Positions 37,355 through 45,371 of a stretch of DNA of 64,000 nt are shown in pieces (position 1 is the stretch's first letter; each line of letters starts with the position of its first letter). This DNA comes from Plantactinospora sp040120695 (GTDB taxonomy: Bacteria; Actinomycetota; Actinomycetes; Mycobacteriales; Micromonosporaceae), in contig NZ_JBEEAC010000001.1 of the NCBI RefSeq assembly GCF_040120695.1, positions 676,778 to 740,777 of the forward strand, read 5' to 3'. The position numbers and the translations under genes were made by a program. The notes under the pieces were generated by a model, which worked only from the letters and a program-made list of their open reading frames with translations, did no database searches and was not told where the DNA came from.

Positions 37355-37467
37355 TTGCCCTGTATTTCGGCGCTGGCTAGGCTCGCCCAGTCGACCGAGA
37401 ACCATTAGTTGCGCGTTGCGGAAATGCCTTCCCTGGCACGGGGAGCCAGCCGCTGGGCCTGGGAAGG
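37355..37467 (+). promoter_or_regulatory. Promoter and leader hairpin of garA
   Basis: TTGCCC (37355-37360), 17-bp spacer, TAGGCT (37378-37383). The ~138-nt leader contains CCTTCCC (37427-37433) pairing with GGGAAGG (37461-37467), possibly a regulatory hairpin. Confidence 0.55.
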
Positions 37468-37527
37468 GCCCGGCGGCCAGACCCGTCACACCCGACGCCG
37501 ACCGAACAGATCCGTGAGGTGGTCCCA

Positions 37528-37980
37528 ATGACGCGCCCAGACGACGAGTTCCCCCCACTCGACGTCACATCGACGCTGAACCTCGGTTCTCTCGACGAGA
37601 TGTTGGAGGGGCCGGAGACGGACGTCGTGCCGAGCCGGATGTCAGGTTCGCTGCCTCCCGGCATGGCGTTGCTGGTGGTTCGGCGTGGTCCGAATGCCGG
37701 CGCCCGGTTCCTGCTGGACCACGATGTGACGACGAGTGGCCGGCATCCGGACAGTGACATTTTCCTGGATGACGTCACGGTGTCCCGTCGGCATGCCGAG
37801 TTCCACCGGGATGGTGGCACGTTCACCGTCCGGGACGTGGGCAGCCTGAACGGGACGTACGTGAACCGGGAGCGGGTCGAGGCAGCGACGCTGAGCAGCG
37901 GTGACGAGGTCCAGGTCGGGAAGTTCCGGCTGGTCTTCATCGCCGGCCCGCGCGCGGAGGAGGGGGCCGTCCGGGGGTGA
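37528..37980 (+). CDS. garA: FHA-domain regulator GarA
   Basis: 150 residues. The C-terminal FHA phosphothreonine-binding domain is clear: GRHPDSDIFLDDVTVSRRHAEF and VGSLNGTYVNRERVE. The N-terminal tail DVTSTLNLGSL carries threonines in the place where mycobacterial GarA (ETTSVF) is phosphorylated by PknB/PknG. In actinobacteria GarA binds 2-oxoglutarate-using enzymes and sets flux between the TCA cycle and glutamate. ATG 37528 follows GAGGTGG (37515-37521). Gene order (gcvH-garA-merR) matches Rv1826-Rv1828. Confidence 0.93.
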   Translation: MTRPDDEFPPLDVTSTLNLGSLDEMLEGPETDVVPSRMSGSLPPGMALLVVRRGPNAGARFLLDHDVTTSGRHPDSDIFLDDVTVSRRHAEFHRDGGTFTVRDVGSLNGTYVNRERVEAATLSSGDEVQVGKFRLVFIAGPRAEEGAVRG

Positions 37981-38840
37981 GTGAGCGTGCGGCGGCGGCT
38001 GTTCCCGGGCCGGGGGCGGTCGCGCGGGGCCAGCCACCGAACCTTTTCCCACCTGAATCGCGCGGCGCGCGTCCTTCGACCTCCGCCCGTGGTCATGACG
38101 GACCGCAGGGGGAGGCGGAAAAGGGTTCGCTGATGAGTATCGGCGAGGTGCTGGCGCAGCTTCGGGTGGAGTTTCCCGATACGACCATTTCGAAGCTGCG
38201 CTTTCTTGAGTCTGAAGGGCTGGTCGAGCCGCAACGCACGCCGGCCGGTTACCGGAAGTACAGCTGGGACGATGTGGCGCGGCTGCGGTTCGTGTTGACC
38301 GCTCAGCGGGATCAGTACCTGCCGTTGCGGGTGATCCGGGAACAGCTCGCTGAGGCGGGTCGGGACGGGTTGCCGGGGGCGGATCGGCATCGGCCGTCGT
38401 TGGTGGCGGTGGGGCCGGACGGTGAGGTGCCGGGTCGGGAGCCGGCCGTCGGGGTCGGTGAGTCGTCGGAGACCCGGCTGGACCGGGCCGAGTTGTTGTC
38501 CCGCAGTGGGCTGGGCGAGACGTTGCTGGCCGAGTTGGAGCGGATGGGGCTGGTGGTGTCGCAGCCGCCGGGCTGGTACGACGCGGATGCCGTGGTGATC
38601 GCGCAGGCGGTGGCGGGGTTGGCGGCGTACGGGCTGGAGCCGCGGCATCTGCGGGGTTACCGGACGGCGGCGGATCGCGAGGTGGGGTTGTTCGCCCAGT
38701 TGGTGGCGCCGTTGGCGCGGCAGAGCGATCCGGCGGCGCGGGCGCGGGCGGCGGAGGCGGCGCGGGAGCTGGTGGGGCTGTCGCAGCGGCTGCACGCGGC
38801 GCTGGTCCGGGTGGGGTTGCGGGGGACGTTGGGTCGGTGA
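37977..38840 (+). CDS. MerR-family regulator (Rv1828-like)
   Basis: 287 residues. The MerR winged helix begins at MSIGEVLAQLRVEFPDTTIS and continues KLRFLESEGLVEPQRTPAGY and VARLRFVLTAQRD; a C-terminal helical domain (LGETLLAELERMGLVV) may bind a ligand. GTG 37977 overlaps the garA stop (GTGA), but the first 52 residues are low-complexity with weak codon bias. ATG 38133 (MSIGEV) is an equally good start and matches the family core. Binds DNA as a dimer; targets unknown. Confidence 0.9.
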   Translation: MSERAAAAVPGPGAVARGQPPNLFPPESRGARPSTSARGHDGPQGEAEKGSLMSIGEVLAQLRVEFPDTTISKLRFLESEGLVEPQRTPAGYRKYSWDDVARLRFVLTAQRDQYLPLRVIREQLAEAGRDGLPGADRHRPSLVAVGPDGEVPGREPAVGVGESSETRLDRAELLSRSGLGETLLAELERMGLVVSQPPGWYDADAVVIAQAVAGLAAYGLEPRHLRGYRTAADREVGLFAQLVAPLARQSDPAARARAAEAARELVGLSQRLHAALVRVGLRGTLGR

Positions 38841-39094
38841 CGGTGCGGGTCGGTGCCGTCGGTGCGGGGGTGGCCTGGCCCACTCGGCCGGCAGGAAAGA
38901 TCTGCGGCGGTGGGCGTGGCGTACGCTTCCCGGGGTATCCCGTGTGGTGCGGCGGTTGCGGGCGGCGCGGGTGGGGCGGTGTTATCCGAGCCCGTGTACC
39001 GTGCAGGGAAGGGGCATACCGGCCCCGGCGGCGGGTAGCATCGGCCGCCGCAGGACGGTGGTGGGGAAGACACGACGGCGACACGGAGGCGGCG

Positions 39095-39559
39095 GTGCGC
39101 GAGCTGAGCGTGGTCGGGGTTCGGGTGGAGCTACCCACCAACCAGCCGATCGTCCTGCTCAGAGAGGTCGAGGGCGACCGTTATCTGCCGATCTGGATCG
39201 GTGCGGTGGAGGCTACCGCGATCGCCTATGAGCAGCAGGGGGTCAAGCCGGCCCGTCCGCTGACCCATGATCTGCTTCGGGACATCCTTGCCGCGTTGAA
39301 GGCGCCGCTGCGGGCGGTGGAGATCGTGGAGTTGAAGGAGAACGTCTTCTATGCCGATCTGCTGATCGGGGATGGTCTGCGGGTGTCGGCCCGGCCGTCG
39401 GACTCGATCGCGTTGGCGTTGCGGGTGGGCGCGCCGATTCGCTGTGCGGAGCAGGTGCTCACCGAGGCCGGGATCATCATCCCGGACGAGCAGGAGGACG
39501 AGGTGGAGAAGTTCCGGGAGTTCCTGGAGCAGGTCCGGCCGGAGGACTTCGCCGGCTGA
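39095..39559 (+). CDS. Bifunctional nuclease family protein (DUF151, Rv1829-like)
   Basis: 154 residues of the BFN/DUF151 family: LSVVGVRVELPTNQPIVLLRE, LPIWIGAVEATAIAYEQQG, RPLTHDLLRDIL, and ARPSDSIALALRVGAPI (the conserved RPSDAI-type box). Plant members have dual nuclease activity; the bacterial role is not established. GTG 39095 follows GGAGG (39084-39088). The 254 bp upstream contain no gene; TACCGT (38997-39002) or TAGCAT (39036-39041) may be the -10 box. Confidence 0.92.
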   Translation: MRELSVVGVRVELPTNQPIVLLREVEGDRYLPIWIGAVEATAIAYEQQGVKPARPLTHDLLRDILAALKAPLRAVEIVELKENVFYADLLIGDGLRVSARPSDSIALALRVGAPIRCAEQVLTEAGIIIPDEQEDEVEKFREFLEQVRPEDFAG

Positions 39560-39773
39560 CCGGTGGCCGCTGCTGGGGGCCGCGGCCGGCGGTGCGGTCT
39601 CTGACCTGGGGTAACGATCGATTCGCCGTGGGGTAACCCTGCGGTGATCCTTGTGTGCGGCGTGTCGCGGCATTTCCTGCGGGGGAACCCTCCAGTCGGC
39701 CTATAGGGTTGGCCTGTCGAGGGGTGCACGTCCCGGAAACGACGTGTCACCGCACGGGCGGGGAGGTTGTCCG

Positions 39774-40412
39774 ATGCATGAGCCACAGGACCCTGATCCG
39801 GGTAGGTCGAATTCTCAGGGCATGGATCAGCGGCACGTCGACGGGCCTCCCCGGGTAGCGGAGGATCACCCGGTCGCCGGGTCGTCGGTGGAGGACGGCG
39901 CGGTCGGCTATCGGGGTGTGACGGCGTGCCACGCAGTCGGGATCAGCTACCGGCAGTTGGACTACTGGGCGCGGACGGCGCTGGTGGTGCCGAGTGTGCG
40001 GGACGCTTCGGGGTCGGGGACGCAGCGGCTCTACTCGTTCCGGGACCTGGTGGTGCTGAAGGTGGTCAAGCGGCTGCTGGACGCGGGGGTGTCGCTGCAG
40101 AACATCCGGCGGGCGATCGACGCGCTGCGGTCGCGTGGGGTGGCGGATCTGGCCGGCATCACGCTGATCTCGGATGGGACGACGGTCTACGAGTGCCGGT
40201 CTCCGGAGGAGGTCGTCGATCTGCTGCAGGGTGGGCAGGGGGTGTTCGGGATCGCGATCGGTGGCGCCTTCAAGGAGGTTCAGGGCTCGCTGTCGCATCT
40301 GCCGGCGGAGCCGGCCGGGGGGATGCCGTTGGCCGGGGAGTCGGCGGAGTCCGTGGCGGTGGAGGCCGGTGACGAGTTGGCCGCCCGGCGGGCCCGGCGT
40401 CGGGCGGGTTGA
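39774..40412 (+). CDS. MerR-family regulator (Rv1830-like)
   Basis: 212 residues. After a ~45-residue disordered acidic N-terminus the MerR domain reads GITACH-like GVTACHAVGISYRQLDYWART, then LYSFRDLVVLKVVKRLLDAG and SLQNIRRAIDAL. The C-terminal part LISDGTTVYECRSPEEVVDL is shared by the actinobacterial Rv1830 group. ATG 39774 follows GGGAGG (39761-39766). The upstream 214 bp include two GGGGTAAC direct repeats (39608-39645 region) and TATAGG/TAGGGT near 39702-39709, a likely promoter. Confidence 0.9.
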   Translation: MHEPQDPDPGRSNSQGMDQRHVDGPPRVAEDHPVAGSSVEDGAVGYRGVTACHAVGISYRQLDYWARTALVVPSVRDASGSGTQRLYSFRDLVVLKVVKRLLDAGVSLQNIRRAIDALRSRGVADLAGITLISDGTTVYECRSPEEVVDLLQGGQGVFGIAIGGAFKEVQGSLSHLPAEPAGGMPLAGESAESVAVEAGDELAARRARRRAG

Positions 40413-40940
40413 TCCGCGGGTCCGGCTCCGACGGTCCGGTCGGGGTCGAAGCGGGCGCGGCAGCGCGGTCGCGGCGGCCGGGGTCGTGTTGATCGTTATC
40501 GGATAATCGACGGTATGTCGTCTGCTTCCCGGCGGCGTCGGTCTGCGCTGGCGCTGGCTGCGCAGGTGGATCCGGACGGTCTGGTGACCGGAGCTTCCAC
40601 ATCGAGCGGACGGTCACGGTGTTCCTGGGGCCGGCCGAGCCGGGGGTCCGGGACGCGTTCACCGGCTGACGGGCCACCGGGCCGGCGTTCGTCGCTCTCC
40701 GTGACCGGGGTGGCCGGGTTGGCGTCCGATGGGGATGATGGTCCCGATCGAATCGAGCTCGATAACTGCCGAGCCGGTTTGGGTCTGGATGACACCGATT
40801 CGAGTTGGATGACACGGTACGGGTGGGCGCGGTAGGGTTCCCACCCGGTGTCGCCCGCCGGCCATCCGCCCGCCGGGCCGGCACTGTCGGTGCTAGACCC
40901 CCACATGCCGCGCGATTCTCGTCGCGCTGGAAGGAAGACA
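40413..40940. other. 528-bp region without a convincing gene; possible frameshifted remnant
   Basis: An ATG frame at 40515-40835 starts plausibly (SSASRRRRSALALAAQVDPD) but loses coding character after about residue 26. At that point another frame (40592-40669) reads SFHIERTVTVFLGPAEPGV and DAFTG before a stop, which looks protein-like. One indel would join them, giving a ~50-residue remnant. Upstream, TTATC-G-GATAA (40496-40506) is a perfect inverted repeat. I do not count this as a working gene. Confidence 0.3.
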
Positions 40941-41390
40941 GTGACGGATCCACGTGACAGCGCCGTGTCGTCCCCTGTGGACGGCGCCACGACCGCCGGT
41001 GACGCTGCGGCGGCCGGCCCGACGCACTACGAGCGGATCGGCGGGGCGGAGTCGGTCAGGGCGGCCGTGCGGCTGTTCTACGACCGGGTGCTCGCCGACC
41101 CGGAGTTGGCCGGCTACTTCACCTCGGTGAACATGGAGGAGCAGCGGCGGCACATGGTGCTGATGCTGACCGTGGTGCTCGGCGGGCCGAACAACTACGC
41201 CGGGCGGGGCCTGGCGGAGGCGCACCAGCCGTTGAACATCCCGGACGAGCACTACGCCAGGGTCGGTGCACATCTGGTCGACACCCTGACCGGGCTCGGT
41301 GTGCCGGACGACATCCTGGACGACGTGCGGGCGACGTTGGGTTCGGTGCGCGACCAGGTGGTGTCGAGCGGCACCTCCGCAGGCGTCTGA
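40941..41390 (+). CDS. glbN: Truncated haemoglobin, group I-like
   Basis: 149 residues. After ~28 disordered residues the 2-on-2 globin fold begins: THYERIGGAESVRAAVRLFY (B10 Tyr in LFYDRV), MEEQRRHMVLMLTVVLGG, and NYAGRGLAEAHQPLNI with the proximal His. Probably binds O2/NO and works in nitric oxide detoxification. GTG 40941 follows GGAAGGA (40929-40935). It ends 2 bp before the flavohaemoglobin gene, forming an operon. Confidence 0.92.
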   Translation: MTDPRDSAVSSPVDGATTAGDAAAAGPTHYERIGGAESVRAAVRLFYDRVLADPELAGYFTSVNMEEQRRHMVLMLTVVLGGPNNYAGRGLAEAHQPLNIPDEHYARVGAHLVDTLTGLGVPDDILDDVRATLGSVRDQVVSSGTSAGV

Positions 41391-41392
41391 CC

Positions 41393-42571
41393 GTGGATGT
41401 CGCTCGTCTCAGGCAGAGCTGGCACCTGGTCTCCGGACACGGCGACCAGGTGCCGCTCTACTTCTACTCGACGCTGTTCCTGGCCCATCCCGACGTGCGG
41501 CAGATGTTTCCGACGAACATGGCGGGCCAGCGGGATCGGTTGGTGACCGCGCTCGGCCACATCGTCTCCCATGTGGACGAGGTGGACCAGCTCGTCGGGT
41601 TCCTCTCCTCGCTCGGCGCCGACCACCGGAAGTTCGCGGTCCGGCCGGAGCACTATCCGGCGGTCGGGGAGGCGCTGCTGGCGACCCTGGCGCACTTCCT
41701 CGGCGAACACTGGACCGAGGAGTTGGCCCAGGAGTGGGCGGCGGCGTACGGGCTGGTCGCGAAGGTGATGACCGATGGTGCGGCGGCGGCGGAGAACGTC
41801 AGCCCGCCGTGGTGGGTGGGTGAGGTCGTCGCGCACGAGCCGCGGTCGTTCGACATCGCGGTGCTGACGTTGCGTCCGCAGTACCTGCTGCCGTTCGAGG
41901 CTGGCCAGTCGCTCGGGGTGTCGAGTCCGGCGGCCCGGGCGTGGCGGTACTACTCGCCCGGGAACGCGCCGCGGCCGGACGGCACGATCGAGTTGCACGT
42001 GCGGGCGGCGCCCGGTGGGGCGGTCAGTTCCCGGCTGGTGTATGGCACGAGCGTCGGTGATCAGGTGCATCTGGCGGCCCCGGTGGGGGAGCGGCTGACG
42101 TTGCGCCGGGCGTCCGGCGGGGCTGATCTGCTGCTGTTGGCGAACGGCACCGGCTGGGCGCCGTTGAAGGCGCTGGTGGAGCAGGTGGCGGCCGAGGGCG
42201 GTGGCCGGCGGGTCGACGCGTACGTCGGCGCCCGGTCCCGTGTCGAGTTCTACGACGTGGACGCGACCGAGAAGCTGGTGGCGTCGTACCCATGGTTGCG
42301 GGTGACGTACGTGGTCAATGCCGACCCGTCTCGGCCCGGAGAGTTCATCCAGGTGGTGGACCGCGCCCTCGCCGACGGCGACTGGCGTGACCGGCACGTC
42401 TTCGTCTGCGGCTCCGATCCGATGGTGTCGGGTGCGGTCGCCGGGCTGACGCAGGCGGGTTACCAGGCCGGGCAGCTGCACTACGAGGCGCTGGGTGGGC
42501 AGTGGTATTCGCCCGGGCGGCGGATCGGCGGGGCGCAGGAGCATCGGCCGGCAGACGGAGGTATGCAGTGA
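41393..42571 (+). CDS. hmp: Flavohaemoglobin-type nitric oxide dioxygenase
   Basis: 392 residues with three parts. The N-terminal globin (~1-135: LYFYSTLFLAHPDVRQMFP; proximal His in FAVRPEHYPAVGEAL) is followed by an FAD-binding barrel (RAWRYYSPGNAPRP in the RxYS position) and an NAD(P)-binding domain (LLLLANGTGWAPLKALVEQ; VFVCGSDPMVSGAV). It oxidises NO to nitrate using NAD(P)H. GTG start 2 bp after the truncated globin; the stop overlaps the DivIVA gene start (GTGA). Confidence 0.92.
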   Translation: MDVARLRQSWHLVSGHGDQVPLYFYSTLFLAHPDVRQMFPTNMAGQRDRLVTALGHIVSHVDEVDQLVGFLSSLGADHRKFAVRPEHYPAVGEALLATLAHFLGEHWTEELAQEWAAAYGLVAKVMTDGAAAAENVSPPWWVGEVVAHEPRSFDIAVLTLRPQYLLPFEAGQSLGVSSPAARAWRYYSPGNAPRPDGTIELHVRAAPGGAVSSRLVYGTSVGDQVHLAAPVGERLTLRRASGGADLLLLANGTGWAPLKALVEQVAAEGGGRRVDAYVGARSRVEFYDVDATEKLVASYPWLRVTYVVNADPSRPGEFIQVVDRALADGDWRDRHVFVCGSDPMVSGAVAGLTQAGYQAGQLHYEALGGQWYSPGRRIGGAQEHRPADGGMQ

Positions 42572-43287
42572 GTGCCAGCCCGATCAGCGAGTACGACCGT
42601 GCCACGGCGTCGCCGGGTCCGCGTCCCCGGGCCCGGATCACGGCGGACCGGGTGCGGCGGTGGGATTTCAGCACCTCGTCGTTCACCCGGCGCGGCTACG
42701 ACGACCGGGAGGTCGACCGGTTCCGGCATCAGGTTGCCGACGAGTTGGACCTGTTGGCGACCCAGTTGGCGGATCTGCGGGCGGAGAACCAGCGGCTGCA
42801 CGACCATGTGGAGCTGCACCGCCACGGGGTGCTGCCGAGCGCCGACAAGCGGCCGCAGTTGCCGGGGGCGAAGGAGGTCAACCTGCTGTCGGCGGCGCAG
42901 CGGGAGGCGGAGCAGATCATCGCCCAGGCGCACGACTACGCTCGCCGGGTCGCCGAGTACGCGCGGCTGCAGTACGAGAACTATCTGCGGGCGGCGGCCG
43001 AGGACGCCCGTAACGAGGCGGAGCGGGCGGTGCAGGACTATCGGGCGTCGGCCGGGTCGCGTTTCGACGACACGGTCGCGACCCGGGAGGCGCTGCGGAT
43101 CTTCGGCGAGATGATGATCTCGCACATGCAGGCGGCGGCCCGGCAGCTCGACGACGGCTGTGAGCATCTGGCCCGCACCATGGACCGGATTGTCCGGGAG
43201 GCGGGTCCGGGGGTCGGCGAGGCGACGCCACCGAGGGGCGCCCGGCCGGCCCTGACGCCGCGTACGGAACCGCTGCGGCAGGTGTAG
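42568..43287 (+). CDS. DivIVA-domain coiled-coil protein
   Basis: 239 residues. After a 25-residue basic lead, the DivIVA N-terminal signature is seen as FSTSSFTRRGYDDREVDRFR, followed by long coiled coils (LDLLATQLADLRAENQRLHD; AQREAEQIIAQAHDYARRVAEYA; RNEAERAVQDYRA). It is not the essential Wag31, which sits beside the division cluster, but an accessory family member, likely polar or septal. GTG 42568 overlaps the flavohaemoglobin stop and follows CGGAGG. The link between NO detoxification and a scaffold protein is unexplained. Confidence 0.88.
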   Translation: MSASPISEYDRATASPGPRPRARITADRVRRWDFSTSSFTRRGYDDREVDRFRHQVADELDLLATQLADLRAENQRLHDHVELHRHGVLPSADKRPQLPGAKEVNLLSAAQREAEQIIAQAHDYARRVAEYARLQYENYLRAAAEDARNEAERAVQDYRASAGSRFDDTVATREALRIFGEMMISHMQAAARQLDDGCEHLARTMDRIVREAGPGVGEATPPRGARPALTPRTEPLRQV

Positions 43288-43292
43288 GTGTT

Positions 43293-43334
43293 GCCCGCCC
43301 CACCCGGCCCGTCGGTGTGCCGGGTGGGGCGGGC
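43293..43334. terminator. Strong bidirectional terminator
   Basis: Perfect 16-bp stem (GCCCGCCCCACCCGGC / GCCGGGTGGGGCGGGC) with a 10-nt loop between the convergent DivIVA-domain and aldo/keto reductase genes. Confidence 0.9.
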
Positions 43335-43368
43335 CGGTGACCGGGTGCGGTCCGGCCCGGTGCGGCGG

Positions 43369-44364
43369 TCAGCCGACGGTCAGCTGGTCGCCGATCTCGG
43401 CGAGTTCGCCGTCGGTGAGGGTGAGGTTGTCCAGCGCGGCGACGTTCGTCTCCAGCTGGGTGACGCTGCTCGCGCCGATGATCAGGCTGGTCATCCGGGG
43501 GTCCCGCAGCGCCCAGGCGAGCGCGAGCTGGGCCAGCGACTGGTTGCGTCGCTCGGCGATGGCGTGCAGCGCCCGTACGGTGGCCATGGTGGCCTCGTCG
43601 AGGTCGCTCTCGTTGAGGAAGACGCTGGTGCGGACCCGTGAGTCGGCCGGGATGCCGGCCAGGTAGCGGTTGGTGAGCAGGCCCTGGGCGAGCGGGCTGT
43701 AGGCGATGCAGCCGGCGCCGACCTCTTCGAGGGTGTCGAGCAGCCGGTCCGCCTCGATCCACCGGTTGAGCATCGAGTACGACGGCTGGGAGATCAGCAG
43801 TGGCGTACCGAGCCGCTGCAGGATCGTCGCGGCCTTCCGGGTCTGTTCGGAGGTGTAGTTCGACAGCCCGACGTAGAGGGCCTTGCCGGCCCGGACGACC
43901 GCGTCCAGGGCCGCCATCGTCTCCTCCAGCGGAGTGTCGGGGTCGGGGCGGTGATGGTAGAAGATGTCGACGTAGTCGAGGCCCATCCGGCGCAGCGACT
44001 GGTCCAGCGACGAGACCAGGTACTTGCGGGAGCCCCATTCGCCGTACGGCCCGGACCACATGTGGTAGCCGGCCTTGGTCGAGATGATCAGTTCGTCGCG
44101 GTACGGGCCGAGGTCGGCGGCGAGGGTCCGGCCGAAGTTCTCCTCCGCGGAGCCGGGCGGTGGGCCGTAATTGTTGGCCAGGTCGAAGTGGGTCACTCCG
44201 AGGTCGAACGCCCGGCGGCAGATCTCGCGTTGCGACTGCCACGGCCGTTCGTCGCCGAAGTTGTGCCACAGGCCGAGTGAGATGGCGGGCAGCCGCAGGC
44301 CGCTGCGGCCGGCCCGGCGGTAGGTCATCGAGTCGTAGCGGTGCTCAGCGGCAAGGTAGGTCAC
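43369..44364 (-). CDS. Aldo/keto reductase (YghZ / Kv-beta-like)
   Basis: 331 residues with the AKR (beta/alpha)8 motifs: catalytic Asp and Tyr in HFDLANNYGPPPGSAE, Lys in LIISTKAGYHMW, His in VDIFYHHRPDP, and the NADPH site IIGASSVTQLETNVAAL. The closest pattern is the YghZ / L-glyceraldehyde-3-phosphate reductase group. GTG 44364 lies 7 nt after a TAGGGT -10 box (44377-44372), so the longer reading to 44409 was rejected. Confidence 0.92.
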   Translation of the reverse strand: MTYLAAEHRYDSMTYRRAGRSGLRLPAISLGLWHNFGDERPWQSQREICRRAFDLGVTHFDLANNYGPPPGSAEENFGRTLAADLGPYRDELIISTKAGYHMWSGPYGEWGSRKYLVSSLDQSLRRMGLDYVDIFYHHRPDPDTPLEETMAALDAVVRAGKALYVGLSNYTSEQTRKAATILQRLGTPLLISQPSYSMLNRWIEADRLLDTLEEVGAGCIAYSPLAQGLLTNRYLAGIPADSRVRTSVFLNESDLDEATMATVRALHAIAERRNQSLAQLALAWALRDPRMTSLIIGASSVTQLETNVAALDNLTLTDGELAEIGDQLTVG

Positions 44365-44687
44365 GGTCGCCACCCTATTGGAGCCGGTCTGCCCGGTGGA
44401 CCGCGTCACGTGGGATCTCGGGGCACCGCCGCCGCGCTGGACCTGGCGGCGGTCGGGATCCGGTCCGCCGCGTGGCGGCCGGTCGGGGGTGGGCGGCGGG
44501 CCGTAGCCTGTCCGTAACGCGGGTGTCGCGGCCGAGGGGTCGCCGCCGATGTTCCGTCGATCACGGCCGGCCGCATCCGGCTGGGGTGGCGGGTTGTTTC
44601 GTGGTTATCTGATCCGTACGCGTCAGGTCGCCGACGACGTCGGCCTCGCTTCACCACCTGTGGTGGTGCCGTCGAAAAGGGGACGTC
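44365..44687. other. 323-bp divergent intergenic region with two inverted repeats
   Basis: I see no gene. It has the aldo/keto reductase -10 box (TAGGGT, - strand) at one end. Near the carbonic anhydrase it has GCCGAC-GAC-GTCGGC (44630-44644) and CACCACC-TGT-GGTGGTG (44652-44668), two perfect inverted repeats 7 bp apart, just before the AAAAGGGGA ribosome binding site. They could be operators or leader hairpins. Confidence 0.55.
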
Positions 44688-45371
44688 ATGGCATACCAGG
44701 ACCACCGGCCCGCCACTCCCAGCGAGGCGCTCGACGAACTGTTGGCGGGTAACGAGCGGTTCGTCGCCGGTACCCGGATCCACCCGCACCAGAACGCCGA
44801 GCACCGGGCGGTGGTGGCGGCGGCACAGCGGCCGTTCGCGGTGGTGTTCGGCTGTTCCGATTCGCGCCTCGCCGCCGAGATCATTTTCGATCGGGGGCTC
44901 GGTGACCTGTTCGTGGTTCGCACGGCGGGACATATCGTCGGCGTGGAGGTGGCCGCGAGCCTGGAGTACGGGGTCGCGGTGCTCGGTACGCCGTTGGTCG
45001 TGGTGTTGGGGCACGACTCCTGCGGTGCGATCCAGGCGACCCGGGCCGCGATGGCCGGCACCCGGCTGCCGGGGCGGGAGCTGGGGACGATCGCCGAGCG
45101 GGTCACGCCGAGCATCTGGCAGGCGTCCGCCCGGCAGATCACCGACGCCGACGAGATCGGCGCCATCCACGTGCGGCGGACCGTCGAGATGCTCACCCGG
45201 CCGGGCACCGAGCTGGCCGACGCGGTGGCCGCCGGCCGGTGTGACGTGGTCGGCATGTTCTACCGGCTGGCGGACGGCCGTGTCAGCGTGCTGGACGCCG
45301 AGCCGGCCGAGGCGCTGCCGCCGACCGCGCCGAGTCAGGGTGCGCAGCGGGCCGCGTCAGGGCTTTCGTAG
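44688..45371 (+). CDS. Beta-class carbonic anhydrase
   Basis: 227 residues. Zinc ligands and the Asp-Arg dyad are visible in VVFGCSDSRLAAEIIF and VVLGHDSCGAI; DLFVVRTAGHIVG and ASLEYGVAVLG are family hallmarks. It interconverts CO2 and bicarbonate. No signal peptide. ATG 44688 follows AAAAGGGGA. The last 15 bases overlap the 3' end of the opposing ABC ATPase gene. Confidence 0.93.
   Translation: MAYQDHRPATPSEALDELLAGNERFVAGTRIHPHQNAEHRAVVAAAQRPFAVVFGCSDSRLAAEIIFDRGLGDLFVVRTAGHIVGVEVAASLEYGVAVLGTPLVVVLGHDSCGAIQATRAAMAGTRLPGRELGTIAERVTPSIWQASARQITDADEIGAIHVRRTVEMLTRPGTELADAVAAGRCDVVGMFYRLADGRVSVLDAEPAEALPPTAPSQGAQRAASGLS

Noticed and set aside
40515..40835. 106-residue + strand hypothetical protein
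   Set aside because: Codon bias and composition collapse after ~26 residues; better explained as a remnant or chance frame.
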